Shown here piece after piece: positions 8,503 through 17,863 of a stretch of DNA of 40,256 bases (position 1 is the stretch's first letter; each line of letters opens with the position of its first letter). The stretch is from Gammaproteobacteria bacterium UBA7376 (lineage in GTDB: Bacteria; Pseudomonadota; Gammaproteobacteria; Pseudomonadales; Azotimanducaceae): assembly GCA_002470275.1 (NCBI GenBank), contig DKNY01000016.1, positions 1 through 40,256 of the forward strand, read 5' to 3'. The notes under the pieces are model-generated. The model saw only the letters and a program-made list of their open reading frames with translations. It was not told the origin of the DNA and made no database searches. The position numbers and the translations under genes are program-made.

Positions 8503-11500
8503 ATGTGGCGCTATGTCCTATCTGCCTTTTACAGGCCAACAAACTCTATCACCACATCATGGAAAGGCTTTTGGGGAGGCCTCAGTCTCGGACTCCTACT
8601 TATCGGCGGCGGCGCTCAGGCCGAGTCGGAGCGTACCGACGCGGGCCGCCAAATTGAGGAGATCATCGTTACCGCCGAACGCCAAGAAGCATCGATTCAG
8701 GACACCTCAATCTCAATCACCGCATTGACCGGCGACTTTATTGACGACTTTGGCATCCGCAATCAGGATGACCTCCAAATCTTCATTCCGGCCACAACCA
8801 TCCAGCCCTATGACGCGACCATTCGCGGCGTAGGCCGAAACTTCAGGGCCTTGGGGGGTGATCCGGGCGTCGCGACCTATATCGATGGGGTGTACTCAGA
8901 GGACCTCATAACGGCCACGGCACAGACGTTCTGGGACGTGGAGCGAATCGAAATCTTGCGAGGGCCCCAGGGCACGCTCTACGGGCGCAATGCGGTGGGT
9001 GGCGCCTTCAATATTCTGCATAAAGAGCCAACCGATACCTTTGAAGGTTTGTTCAAGACAATTTTAGGGAACTTCGGTACCCAGGAATACTACGGCGCTT
9101 TTTCTGGCCCCCTTGTGGAAGACAAACTCGCTGGACGCATTAACTTTGCTTACCGCGAACGCGACGGCATCGTCAACGAAATAGGCGGCGGTGAAGACCT
9201 CGATGGCCTGGGTACCGAAAACATAGCCGCCCTGCTCAAATGGACACCGACGAATGATCTCACCATCAATATTCGTCAGAACTGGATGGATATTGATCGC
9301 TCTTTCGGCGGCGGCAATGGCGGCGGCCTGGTGGTTCTCAGCGAGGAAGGCAGGGCTCAGCGGGTCACTGACGGCCTAATCCCTGGTTATCGTCGGATAG
9401 ACCGCACCAACACGGCAGCAGCCAACCGGGATCAAAACGACTGGTTCGACAGCACCGCTCAGATTTTTGAGTTCAGCAACCCTGCCACTGGCGAAGTAGT
9501 GGAAGCCCAACGTATCCGGCCCGGGATCGATTTCTCTGATGCTGACGGTTTTCAGAACGCTGCAGCGTCCCTTGACGGGTTCAACACTTCTAGCGACGAG
9601 AGCGTAGAACGCTATAACCGTTGCGTTTTCTCCAAAGATGTTGACGGCAGCGACCTCTGTGCCGCCTCAAATGGTCTCAACGAGGAACTTTTTTGGCAGC
9701 AGGGCACCCAAATCAACGTCGCTTGGGACCTCAATGATCGCCTGACCCTGAATTATATCTTTGGCTATAACCAGCTCTCCTATCAGCGCATCACCGATGA
9801 CGACAATACGGCGAGCCAGGCCCATGACCGCCAGTTCTATGTCAACCATGAGGCGGACTATACCTCTCACGAACTTCAGGCCTTCTGGGACATTCGCGAC
9901 AACATCACCCTGACCAGCGGCATTTTTTGGTACGACGCCACCATCGATCAGCGAGGAGACTATTACTCCTCCCTGGGCAACGAGCGAAGATTCGTGGAGG
10001 CCTACGATGACCAAACAGCTCTGACCCGGGACCAGGCAGAGGCCATCGCTCTGTCGGAAGCCGCATACGCAGATGCTGACAATCCAACCCAAGAGGAGAT
10101 GGCGGTGGTTGCGGCCGCTGCTGATCAGCTGGAGGGCCTGAGCATCGCCGAGCTGGTGAACGGCAGTGGCGATATGGCCACCCTCTTCACTGCAAAAAAT
10201 CGCTGTTTGGCTGGCACTGGCGGACCTGGCTGTACTCGGAACTTCGCCGTTGATCCAGCAATCCGCAGCGTATATGGCGCTTCGGGCCAGCAATTCTTCG
10301 CCCTGAACCTCTACACATCGACCTGGATGGGCGATGACGGCGCAACCCCAGGTCTTAACGTGATCAATGGCCCCCAAACCATCGGCTCCGACCTGCTCTA
10401 CGCTACACAAACCGAGCGAGAGGCCTTCGCCGTCTACTCGCAGGCCAAGTGGGATATCAATGAGGTTTTTGCACTGACGCTTGGCGTTCGTTATGCCTAC
10501 GATGATGTGATGGCAGAGGAAAACCTGTATCGCTATACCGAAACCCTAGGACTTCCCGCCAGCGGCACCCGGACGCTTGCCAACTCGGGCATGAGCCTGT
10601 CGGACTTCAATCGCCACAATGGTGGCTTAGTCACAGATGCCTCCGGCGCTGAGGAGCCTACACCCCGAGTCACCAATGGCGTGCCTCGTGCCTTGAGCAT
10701 CTATCGCCCCTTTGGGCGAAAAGACGAAAAGGTAACCGGCCGGGTGAACCTCGATTGGCAGGTCAATGACGACCTGCTGCTGTACTTCTCAGGCACCTCG
10801 GGCTATCGATCGGGTGGCTATAACCTAGCGTTTTTTAGCACTACGCCTTCCTATGATCCAGAAGAGCTAATGGCTTATGAAATTGGCTATAAGGGGCAAC
10901 ATTTTGATAACACCCTCCAGCTGAATGGCGCCGTCTATTTTTATGACTATGAGACCATTCATACCACGGCCACAGAGGTCTCAGGGCTGGGCGGCACCAC
11001 CACGTCTGTGGCATCAGCGCCAGGCGCCCAGATTTATGGTCTGGAGGCCGAGGGCCTTTGGCTAGTCAATGATCAGTGGAGCGTTGGCGGCAACCTGAGC
11101 TATACGCCCAGCGAGTATACCGAGGATTTATACGTCCTGGATCCCACTGATGCCACCGCTCCCCCATCGATCTTTGGCAATACCCTGGTGGAGGATACTG
11201 GCCGCACCGTGCTTGCTAAAAATATAAATGGGAATCAGGTGCTTCAGGTACCCGAGCTTAAATACACGGCCTGGACCAGCTACCAATTCAATCTTCCCAG
11301 CAACGCTACCTTGGACTGGTTGCTGCTGTATACCTGGATTGACGATGTCTACTACTCGCCCTTCCAAAGCCAGAGTGAGGTCGCGCCGGCCTTTGGCCGC
11401 GTGGATACGCGACTCACCTGGACTTCAGCCGACAGAGACTGGGTGATTGCTGCATTCGTCAACAATGCGCTGGATGAAGTGGGTATTTTGCAGGTCTTGC

Positions 11501-11595
11501 GTACCGGTGAGGGGGAATTTTTCCGTCAGACAGCGGGCGTCACGCCGCCGCGACTCTTCGGCGTAGAGGCTACCTTCCACCTGGGCGGCGGCTAG
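8503..11595 (+). CDS. Large TonB-dependent receptor
   Basis: A 1030-residue outer-membrane receptor. The signal peptide covers about residues 1-41 (hydrophobic GGLSLGLLLIGGG, ending AQAES). The TonB box IEEIIVTAER is at about residues 51-60. The plug contains IRGVGRN, VATYIDGVY and VERIEILRGPQGTLYGRNAVGGA. The long barrel ends in a C-terminal strand (PRLFGVEATFHLGGG). Length and plug type match receptors used by marine and sphingomonad-like bacteria for bulky organic nutrients rather than only siderophores, but the ligand cannot be read from sequence. ATG follows GGGAGGG. The hydrolase and aldolase genes downstream on the same strand, and PhyH opposite, suggest a shared catabolic role. The 8246-8502 gap holds the start signals for both directions but no clear operator. 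Confidence 0.9.
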   Translation: MWRYVLSAFYRPTNSITTSWKGFWGGLSLGLLLIGGGAQAESERTDAGRQIEEIIVTAERQEASIQDTSISITALTGDFIDDFGIRNQDDLQIFIPATTIQPYDATIRGVGRNFRALGGDPGVATYIDGVYSEDLITATAQTFWDVERIEILRGPQGTLYGRNAVGGAFNILHKEPTDTFEGLFKTILGNFGTQEYYGAFSGPLVEDKLAGRINFAYRERDGIVNEIGGGEDLDGLGTENIAALLKWTPTNDLTINIRQNWMDIDRSFGGGNGGGLVVLSEEGRAQRVTDGLIPGYRRIDRTNTAAANRDQNDWFDSTAQIFEFSNPATGEVVEAQRIRPGIDFSDADGFQNAAASLDGFNTSSDESVERYNRCVFSKDVDGSDLCAASNGLNEELFWQQGTQINVAWDLNDRLTLNYIFGYNQLSYQRITDDDNTASQAHDRQFYVNHEADYTSHELQAFWDIRDNITLTSGIFWYDATIDQRGDYYSSLGNERRFVEAYDDQTALTRDQAEAIALSEAAYADADNPTQEEMAVVAAAADQLEGLSIAELVNGSGDMATLFTAKNRCLAGTGGPGCTRNFAVDPAIRSVYGASGQQFFALNLYTSTWMGDDGATPGLNVINGPQTIGSDLLYATQTEREAFAVYSQAKWDINEVFALTLGVRYAYDDVMAEENLYRYTETLGLPASGTRTLANSGMSLSDFNRHNGGLVTDASGAEEPTPRVTNGVPRALSIYRPFGRKDEKVTGRVNLDWQVNDDLLLYFSGTSGYRSGGYNLAFFSTTPSYDPEELMAYEIGYKGQHFDNTLQLNGAVYFYDYETIHTTATEVSGLGGTTTSVASAPGAQIYGLEAEGLWLVNDQWSVGGNLSYTPSEYTEDLYVLDPTDATAPPSIFGNTLVEDTGRTVLAKNINGNQVLQVPELKYTAWTSYQFNLPSNATLDWLLLYTWIDDVYYSPFQSQSEVAPAFGRVDTRLTWTSADRDWVIAAFVNNALDEVGILQVLRTGEGEFFRQTAGVTPPRLFGVEATFHLGGG

Positions 11596-11716
11596 CGCCC
11601 TAACCTACGGGGACAAGCTCAACTCCTCGGGCTACACTGGGACACAGGTGAGGACGGTTTCGGAGAGGGAGCGGTCCTCAATGCCTCTGTTTCGGTGTAC
11701 CGCTCGAGGGAATTAC

Positions 11717-12637
11717 GTGAATAATAACAAGCTCATGGGCTGGCTTATCCTGATCTGCCTGAGCCCTTTTTCTGCCTGGACGATTGCCCAACCTGAATGG
11801 CGCGATGGGACCTGGGTGCAGCGCGACATCGCTTACAGAGAGGATACCCAGCAGCGCCTGGACATTTACTGGTCGGCCGGTGCCGAGGACAGCCAAAACC
11901 CCTTCGACCCGACCTATAGCGCACGCCCTACACTGTTTTGGATTCACGGCGGAGGGTGGATTGTGGGCGACAAGGCCCAGCCAAACCTGAGGTCGTTGAT
12001 AGACCCCTATCTCCAGAGTGGGTGGCGGGTGATCAGCATCAACTACCGTCAGGGTGCGAATACTGCACCCCAGGCCGTAGACGATTCTCTTTGCGCCTAT
12101 CGCTTCATCGAAGACAACTTAGCGGCGGCAAATATGGCCCGCCACAGCACGGTGGTTTCAGGTAGCAGCGCCGGGGGCCATCTAGCGCTCACGGTAGGGT
12201 TATGGAATAGCAGCAATCGCGCACATCCCTGCCGAGCACGCGAGAAACCGGCGGCCATCGTCAATATTTTTGGCATCACAGACATTGCCAAGGTCGACGA
12301 ATTCCTGGCGGATCCGTCCCAACCACCTGTGTGGAAAAACTATGCCCGAATTTGGGCTGGCAGCGCTGCCGAGGTGGCGGCAATTTCCGCAACCTATTCG
12401 CCCATGCAGATGATCACCGATGCCGCTCCCCCGATCATCACCATCCACGGCACACAGGATCGATTGGTTCCCTATGCTCAAGCCCAGGCCCTGCATGAGC
12501 AGCTCACGGGGACCCATCACCTGCATACCATCCCGAACGGCGGGCATGGTAACTTCAGCCCTCAAGAATGGACCGACGCCTACGACGTCATCATGACTTT
12601 TCTGGGCGGCATCCCGCTGAGCGGCATGACCAACTGA
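11717..12637 (+). CDS. Secreted alpha/beta hydrolase (carboxylesterase/lipase-like)
   Basis: A 306-residue esterase-like alpha/beta hydrolase. The oxyanion motif HGGGW is at about residue 76, the nucleophile Ser lies in GSSAGGHL, an acidic residue in HGTQDRLVP and the catalytic His in NGGHGNF. The family resembles the BD-FAE/acetyl-esterase group, which deacylates small or natural-product esters. GTG at 11717 is chosen as start because GAGGG sits six bases before it and the product then begins with a clean signal peptide (MNNNKLMGWLILICLSPFSA). An open GTG at 11648 would put 23 extra residues ahead of the signal. The class II aldolase gene follows after nine bases, so the two are translationally close. 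Confidence 0.85.
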   Translation: MNNNKLMGWLILICLSPFSAWTIAQPEWRDGTWVQRDIAYREDTQQRLDIYWSAGAEDSQNPFDPTYSARPTLFWIHGGGWIVGDKAQPNLRSLIDPYLQSGWRVISINYRQGANTAPQAVDDSLCAYRFIEDNLAAANMARHSTVVSGSSAGGHLALTVGLWNSSNRAHPCRAREKPAAIVNIFGITDIAKVDEFLADPSQPPVWKNYARIWAGSAAEVAAISATYSPMQMITDAAPPIITIHGTQDRLVPYAQAQALHEQLTGTHHLHTIPNGGHGNFSPQEWTDAYDVIMTFLGGIPLSGMTN

Positions 12638-12646
12638 GGCAACGCT

Positions 12647-13456
12647 ATGGCAAAGGACCCCATCGCACTAAACGCTAACCCCCGCTCCCGGGATCAAATC
12701 CTTGCGCCGGAGGCAATACGCGAACACGTTTCTGATCAGGAATGGGCGGTGAGACAAGATCTCGCTGCGGCTTATCGGCTGGTCGCTCACTATGGCTGGG
12801 ACGACATGGTCTTTACTCATCTCTCCGCCAGGGTGCCCGGACCCGACGATCACTTCTTACTCAACCCCTTTGGTTATCAGTTTAGCGAGGTGACGGCCTC
12901 TTCACTGGTCAAGGTGGATTTAGACGGCGAGATCGTGCTGGACAACGGTTTCGAGGTAAACGCTGCCGGCTTTACCATCCACAGCGCTGTTCATATGGCG
13001 CGCCCAGATGCTCACGCCGTCATGCATCTACATACGGATCACGGGGTTGCTGTCGCGTCCATGCAGGAGGGGCTCTTGCCCCTAACCCAACATGCGCTAT
13101 TCGTCTATCACGATATCGCCTATCACGACTGGGAGGGCGTTGCGCTCGATCTCGAGGAACGCGAACGAGTGGTGGCCGACCTGGGTAACAGGCATCTGAT
13201 GATCCTGCGCAATCACGGCACCATGGCTTTGGGCGACAGTGTGGCCAGCGCCTTTTTACGGCTTTATTTTCTGGAGCGTGCCTGCAAAATTCAGGTGGGT
13301 GCCCTCCAGGGCACGCCAAATGCGCCCAAGCAGCAGGCCATTGATATGATGCAGAGCACCTTCAACAACACGGATTCCTGGGACCGTGTCAGCAGCACGG
13401 CGTGGCCGTCCATGCGGCGCCTGGCCGACCGCCTGGACCCGGGCTACCGCCTGTAG
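12647..13456 (+). CDS. Class II aldolase/adducin family protein
   Basis: A 269-residue cytoplasmic protein of the class II aldolase/adducin fold. Metal-binding histidines are visible in MHLHTDHG (about residues 125-132) and ILRNHGTMALG (about 186-196). Family members include L-fuculose-phosphate aldolase, but this longer subgroup, common in proteobacteria, has no firmly assigned reaction; many occur next to aromatic or xenobiotic catabolic genes. Here it lies nine bases after the secreted hydrolase, suggesting it handles the released product. No phosphate-binding signature could be confirmed by eye. Confidence 0.85.
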   Translation: MAKDPIALNANPRSRDQILAPEAIREHVSDQEWAVRQDLAAAYRLVAHYGWDDMVFTHLSARVPGPDDHFLLNPFGYQFSEVTASSLVKVDLDGEIVLDNGFEVNAAGFTIHSAVHMARPDAHAVMHLHTDHGVAVASMQEGLLPLTQHALFVYHDIAYHDWEGVALDLEERERVVADLGNRHLMILRNHGTMALGDSVASAFLRLYFLERACKIQVGALQGTPNAPKQQAIDMMQSTFNNTDSWDRVSSTAWPSMRRLADRLDPGYRL

Positions 13457-13555
13457 GCCGCTCCCTGAGGGGCAGAATTTGACCACCGGGACGCTTGCTC
13501 ATCCCCAAGCCTAATTGCATCATGGCTGCTTTATCGACCGGCGATTGGGGAGGTT

Positions 13556-14215
13556 ATGGTTGATCATCGGTCTGAGGACCCGCTTTTTCTGTATGCGCTC
13601 ATCCTGCTGGGACTGATCGTTTTCGGTTTTTTTCTGCTCGGCGTATCGGGACTTCTCGCGCTAGCCCTGACGTCCGATCGCAGCATGATTTCATGGGCCA
13701 TCTTTGCCCTGTACGTAATGGCAACCGGCCACTGGCTTTGGCGCGCTTGGCGTCTCGAGCAAGAGCGTCGACTATTGGCCCAGGTCGAAGCGCCTGAGGA
13801 GGACGGCGAACAGGTGCCATTCCCTTCGGGATGCCTGCTTGAGGTGTGCCTCCAGCGCCTGGAGGGCAAGCCGCCCGAGCGTCAGGCCGCGCTGATTGAA
13901 ACCTTGGGTGACGAGCTGACCAACACCCACGCCGCCGGCCACTTTATCAGCGACCTCCTGCTTAAGCTGGGCCTCACGGGAACGGTGATTGGATTTATCC
14001 TCATGCTGCTGCCCATTGGCAATATTGGGGAGTTTGATCCCTCGCTGATGCAGCAACTGTTGTCAGCCATGAGTAGCGGCATGGCGGTAGCCCTTTACAC
14101 CACCCTGGCCGGGTTGGTGACCAGCACGCTGCTCAAGCTCCAATATCATATGCTTGATGCCTCCCTGGCGGACTTGGTGAATCGGGTATCGGCCTTCACC
14201 CATACCCAGCGATGA
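13556..14215 (+). CDS. MotA/TolQ/ExbB proton-channel family protein
   Basis: A 219-residue inner-membrane protein with four predicted helices at about residues 11-38, 46-63, 138-155 and 172-193. The last two carry the ExbB/TolQ/MotA channel signature (LGLTGTVIGFILML and SGMAVALYTTLAGLV). A cytoplasmic segment of about 75 residues separates helices 2 and 3. Such proteins form a pentameric proton channel around a dimer of an ExbD/MotB-type partner. The partner is probably the next gene, 12 bases on. ATG follows GGGGAGG. It is not a standard ExbB or TolQ by context, as no TonB, TolA or TolR-type partners are nearby. Confidence 0.82.
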   Translation: MVDHRSEDPLFLYALILLGLIVFGFFLLGVSGLLALALTSDRSMISWAIFALYVMATGHWLWRAWRLEQERRLLAQVEAPEEDGEQVPFPSGCLLEVCLQRLEGKPPERQAALIETLGDELTNTHAAGHFISDLLLKLGLTGTVIGFILMLLPIGNIGEFDPSLMQQLLSAMSSGMAVALYTTLAGLVTSTLLKLQYHMLDASLADLVNRVSAFTHTQR

Positions 14216-14227
14216 GTTGAGGCCCTC

Positions 14228-14845
14228 TTGAAACATCGCATTTTTACCCACAGCCAAGAGCAGGATGTCTTTACCGACCTGTTATTCAACACGCTGCTGG
14301 GCTTCGCCTTCATGTTTGCATTGGCCTTTATGATGATCGCGGCCCCGGAAGAGGCCGGTAACGTAGACGCCAAGGCGGAGGTGCTCATCACCGTCCGCTG
14401 GGAAGACCAGCACCCGGACGATGTGGACGCCATCGTTGAGGACCCTAGGGGCGGCCTCGTTTGGTACCACAATCGGGATACCGGCCTGATGCATTTGGAT
14501 CGGGATGATCGGGGGGTTTTTGCAGATCAGATCACCGTGGACGGGGTGGCCATCGCCAACCCAATCAACCAGGAGACCGTCACCATCCGAGCCGCTCAGG
14601 CCGGAGAATACGTGGTCAACCTGCTGCACTATAAATCGCACTACAGCCAACCCTTACCGGTCACGGTCAAGGTTGAAAAATTAAACCCCAGGGTCAGCAT
14701 GCTGTATTACGGCGTGCATGAACTGGGGGGCAGCGGCGATGAGCTTACGGCCATCCGCTTCACCCTGGATGGAGAGGGCGGGGTCACCAGCACCAGCCGA
14801 CGGCCCAAGTCGTTGCTCACCAAGGCGGTAGCGGGCAAATCCTGA
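14228..14845 (+). CDS. ExbD/MotB-like membrane protein with beta-rich periplasmic domain
   Basis: A 205-residue protein starting at TTG 14228. A short positive cytoplasmic N terminus leads into one helix at about residues 18-38. D17, at the start of the helix in FTDLLFNTLLGF, sits where ExbD-type proteins carry the proton-relay Asp. The rest should be periplasmic and is not the usual ExbD/TolR domain nor an OmpA-type peptidoglycan-binding domain. Segments such as VRWEDQHPDDVDAIVEDP, GLVWYHN and AAQAGEYVVNLLHY recall the beta-sandwich of DUF2135/YfaP-like proteins. That resemblance is from memory and needs a profile search. Its stop overlaps the next start (TGATG), so the two are translationally coupled. 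Confidence 0.65.
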   Translation: MKHRIFTHSQEQDVFTDLLFNTLLGFAFMFALAFMMIAAPEEAGNVDAKAEVLITVRWEDQHPDDVDAIVEDPRGGLVWYHNRDTGLMHLDRDDRGVFADQITVDGVAIANPINQETVTIRAAQAGEYVVNLLHYKSHYSQPLPVTVKVEKLNPRVSMLYYGVHELGGSGDELTAIRFTLDGEGGVTSTSRRPKSLLTKAVAGKS

Positions 14846-15399
14846 TGAACTACGGCCTGATGCTCACCCTGACTTACGCCCTGATCGGCGCCCTGCTGCT
14901 GCTAATCATGGTGCGATCGCCCCTCACTCGCCTGCTGAAACTGAGCCTTATCTTGCTGGTTTCCGCCTTCTACATAGCAACCTGGTTTGGTTACCGTGAT
15001 GTGCTGGGCTGGCCGACCACCGCATCACCACCGGATGCTTTTCGGGTACTCTGGATCACCATCGACGATCCCAATAAGGCGTCCAAGGCGCCCGGCGCCA
15101 TTTTCTTCTGGCTCCGAGCCCTGGATGAGGCGGGTCTGCCCGTTGGCGCTCCGCGTGCCCACAGTATCCCCTGGAGCAACGAGGACGCGGAAGACGCCCA
15201 ATCAGCTCTTGAAAGGCTTGAAGCCGGGGAACCTTTAAACGGGAGAATTTCTCGTAATCAGGTGGAACAGAGCGACCAGTCAACCCTAGAGGACCCGGGC
15301 TATGAGGCGGGCAACCCGTCCCCTCTTGGCGACGGATTCGAGCCAACCTTCGAGTTTATTGAGGTCGCTCCCCCCTCTCTTCCGGCCAAGGGCAACTAG
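14845..15399 (+). CDS. Unrecognised membrane protein, third gene of the channel operon
   Basis: A 184-residue protein I do not recognise. Two helices (about residues 4-23 and 31-48) are joined by a short basic loop (RSPLTRLLK), so both termini should face the periplasm. The soluble part contains FRVLWITIDDPNKASKAPG and IFFWLRALDEAG, followed by an acidic, low-complexity tail ending in prolines. Translational overlap with the ExbD-like gene (TGATG) strongly implies joint function. It could be an accessory periplasmic arm or substrate-contact subunit of the motor. The gene converges on the PQQ dehydrogenase gene, with 29 bases between stops. Confidence 0.65.
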   Translation: MNYGLMLTLTYALIGALLLLIMVRSPLTRLLKLSLILLVSAFYIATWFGYRDVLGWPTTASPPDAFRVLWITIDDPNKASKAPGAIFFWLRALDEAGLPVGAPRAHSIPWSNEDAEDAQSALERLEAGEPLNGRISRNQVEQSDQSTLEDPGYEAGNPSPLGDGFEPTFEFIEVAPPSLPAKGN

Positions 15400-15428
15400 C
15401 AAACATGATGCCCAGGCCGTTAGCGGCC

Positions 15429-17639
15429 CTACTCGCCACCCAACCAGGTGAGTTGAGGCGCCTCGATTTCCCCTGCCGCGAAGAGACGATCCTCTTCCGC
15501 TCGGGCACGAACATAGTGATGAATGTTGGTCACCGACTCTTCCGACAAGACGTCGTCAAAGGCGGCCATACCCCGCTGGGCCAACAAGCCTTCCAGCACC
15601 ACCTGATTAAAGATTTGGTGCTTTTCTTCACCCATCACCCTCAGGTCCGGAATCACACCCCCGGAGCGTGCCACCAGACCGTGGCACGACGCGCAGTAAT
15701 TACCGTAATGTCGCTCGCCGTCGGCAATCTGATCCACTGAGGCCGTCAGCATGGGCTGTACCGGAATAGACCGATCTCGCTTCGTGGGTACCGGCAGTAT
15801 CTCCTCGCCGCCAAGCTTGAAGACCAAGAGTCGTCCAAAGTTGTTATAGGTCAACGACGCATGTTCCGCGACCGGCGGCAGCGGCTCACCTGAGAACATA
15901 TCAGCGCCCCCGGTACCGGTAAGGATCGATACATACTGCTCACCGTCGACCTCAAAGGTAATGGGGGGCGCCAGCATGGAGGTATAGGTATTGAATTCCC
16001 AGAGTACTTCCCCGGTGGCTTTGTCATAGGCCTTAAACATGCCTAGGGCGTCGCCCTGAAACACCAGGCCACCGGCTGTGGCTACCACGCCGCCATTCCA
16101 GTAATGAGGAATCTCGACGGTCCAGGGAGACTCGCCCGTGAGGGGATCAAAGGCCGTGAGGTAGCCCTTTGGCGTGGGCATAGACTCTATATTTTCCAGC
16201 AGCGTCTGAGTGAAGGCGCCGAATTCCAGCCCAGTATTCCAGCGTCCGGGGTCCCGCTTATAAACGCCCGTCTGCTTCCACTCCTCAGACATACCGAAAA
16301 TCAGCGGGTTGTCCTGGGCAGGGATGTAAACCAGCCCCGCCTCAACGTCTACGGACATGGCCTGCCAGTTATGTGCGCCCAGCGGTCCAGGAAGTACCCA
16401 GTTGGCCTCCTCCAGATAGTCCAGCTCGGGATTCTCAACGGGTCGGCCCGATTCAAGATCGACGTGGGTCGCCCAGTTCACCGTGGCATAGGGGTTAGCT
16501 CGGAGCAGCTTGCCGTCCTGCCTGTCGATGACGTAGAAGAACCCATTCTTCGGCGCCTGCAGGAGGACCTTACGCATCATTCCATCCACTTCCATATCCG
16601 CCAGGGCCATATCCTGGACGGCGGTATAGTCCCAGTTGTCGCCTGGGGTGGTCTGGTAGTACCACTTCATCGAACCGGTGTCCGCATCCAGCGCAACGAT
16701 GGAGGAAAGAAATAGATTATCGCCACCGCCGGGAGATCGAATCACTCGCGTCCAGGGGGCACCATTACCTACGCCGATATACAGACTGTTGAAATCTGGG
16801 TCATAGACGATGGCGTTCCATACGGTCCCGCCACCGCCGATTTCCCACCAATTGCCCCCCTTCCAGGTTTTCGCCGCCACCTCCATTTCAGGATGCTCGA
16901 AAGGAAGAGAGGGATCGCCTGGCACAGTAAAGAAGCGCCACAGCTGGTCGCCTGTTTCTGCATCATAGGCGGTGACGTATCCCCGCACGCCGAATTCAGC
17001 GCCACCGTTACCGATGAAGACCTTGCCATTGGCCACTCGGGGTGCCCCGGTAATGGTGTAGAAGCGATCTCGGTCAATAATGGTGTCCACGCTCCAGAGC
17101 TCTGCGCCGGTGGCGGCGTCCAGAGCGATGAGACGCCCATCCAGGCTGCCGACATATACGCGTCCCCGATAGACGGCAGCGCCTCGGTTGACCACGTCAC
17201 AGCACGCTCGGCGCGCCCATTCTCCTGGCACCTTGGGGTCATAGGACCATAGGGTATCGCCGGTCTTGGCGTCTACGGCAAACACGCGGCTCCAAGAGCT
17301 GGTGAAAAACATGGTGTCGTCCACCACGATGGGGGTGGATTCTTGAGCGCGATTAGTGCCCATATCCTTGTACCAAGCGAGGCTCAAGCCGCCTACCGTC
17401 TCTCTGTTGATCTGAGTCAGTGGCGAAAAGCGCCGCTCGTCGTAGGTCCGCCCGTAGGACAACCAATTCCCCGGCTCGGATTCCGCGTTCTTGATTCTCT
17501 CATCATCGATCAAACCCACCGAGGGCTCGAAGGCTACTGTTTCAGCGACCTCGGGACTACCTGCCTGCTGCACCAGGCCGAAATACAGTCCCACTCCGGC
17601 CGCGAGAACGGCCACTACCAAGATTAACCTGCTCATCAT
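15429..17639 (-). CDS. PQQ-dependent quinohaemoprotein alcohol dehydrogenase
   Basis: A 736-residue periplasmic enzyme oxidising alcohols with PQQ and passing electrons through its own haem. It has an N-terminal signal or anchor (about residues 4-22), an eight-bladed propeller with PQQ-type repeats, the adjacent-Cys pair C146-C147 that packs against PQQ, and the active-site segment PGDNWDYTAVQ with catalytic Asp D337. A C-terminal cytochrome c domain has CASCH at 649-653. Two residues after D337 lies Thr rather than the extra Asp of lanthanide enzymes (XoxF), so a calcium enzyme is predicted. The start is one of two adjacent ATG codons after GGAGAGGGG. The sulfatase gene is 224 bases upstream on the same strand. 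Confidence 0.92.
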   Translation of the reverse strand: MMSRLILVVAVLAAGVGLYFGLVQQAGSPEVAETVAFEPSVGLIDDERIKNAESEPGNWLSYGRTYDERRFSPLTQINRETVGGLSLAWYKDMGTNRAQESTPIVVDDTMFFTSSWSRVFAVDAKTGDTLWSYDPKVPGEWARRACCDVVNRGAAVYRGRVYVGSLDGRLIALDAATGAELWSVDTIIDRDRFYTITGAPRVANGKVFIGNGGAEFGVRGYVTAYDAETGDQLWRFFTVPGDPSLPFEHPEMEVAAKTWKGGNWWEIGGGGTVWNAIVYDPDFNSLYIGVGNGAPWTRVIRSPGGGDNLFLSSIVALDADTGSMKWYYQTTPGDNWDYTAVQDMALADMEVDGMMRKVLLQAPKNGFFYVIDRQDGKLLRANPYATVNWATHVDLESGRPVENPELDYLEEANWVLPGPLGAHNWQAMSVDVEAGLVYIPAQDNPLIFGMSEEWKQTGVYKRDPGRWNTGLEFGAFTQTLLENIESMPTPKGYLTAFDPLTGESPWTVEIPHYWNGGVVATAGGLVFQGDALGMFKAYDKATGEVLWEFNTYTSMLAPPITFEVDGEQYVSILTGTGGADMFSGEPLPPVAEHASLTYNNFGRLLVFKLGGEEILPVPTKRDRSIPVQPMLTASVDQIADGERHYGNYCASCHGLVARSGGVIPDLRVMGEEKHQIFNQVVLEGLLAQRGMAAFDDVLSEESVTNIHHYVRARAEEDRLFAAGEIEAPQLTWLGGE

Positions 17640-17863
17640 CCCCTCTCCCTCTCAATTCTTATTCGAAGATACCTAAAACACCTTCGGGAAAATACCGCCT
17701 TGCCAGGCGCCCCTTTATTTTCACAAAAAATTCACGGCCACGGGGGAGTTTAAGGGTCCGCCAATGAGACCTCAATAGAGTCCTTTCCACGGCGGGCGTG
17801 CGGTGCAGCCCAGAGCCTGCATCTCCGATTGCTCCCGGGTCTCCACATTGGATTAGGGCAGCG

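Noticed and set aside
13556..15399. The channel trio as a Zorya defence system
   Set aside because: The MotB-like partner lacks a peptidoglycan-binding domain and no helicase or nuclease genes follow.
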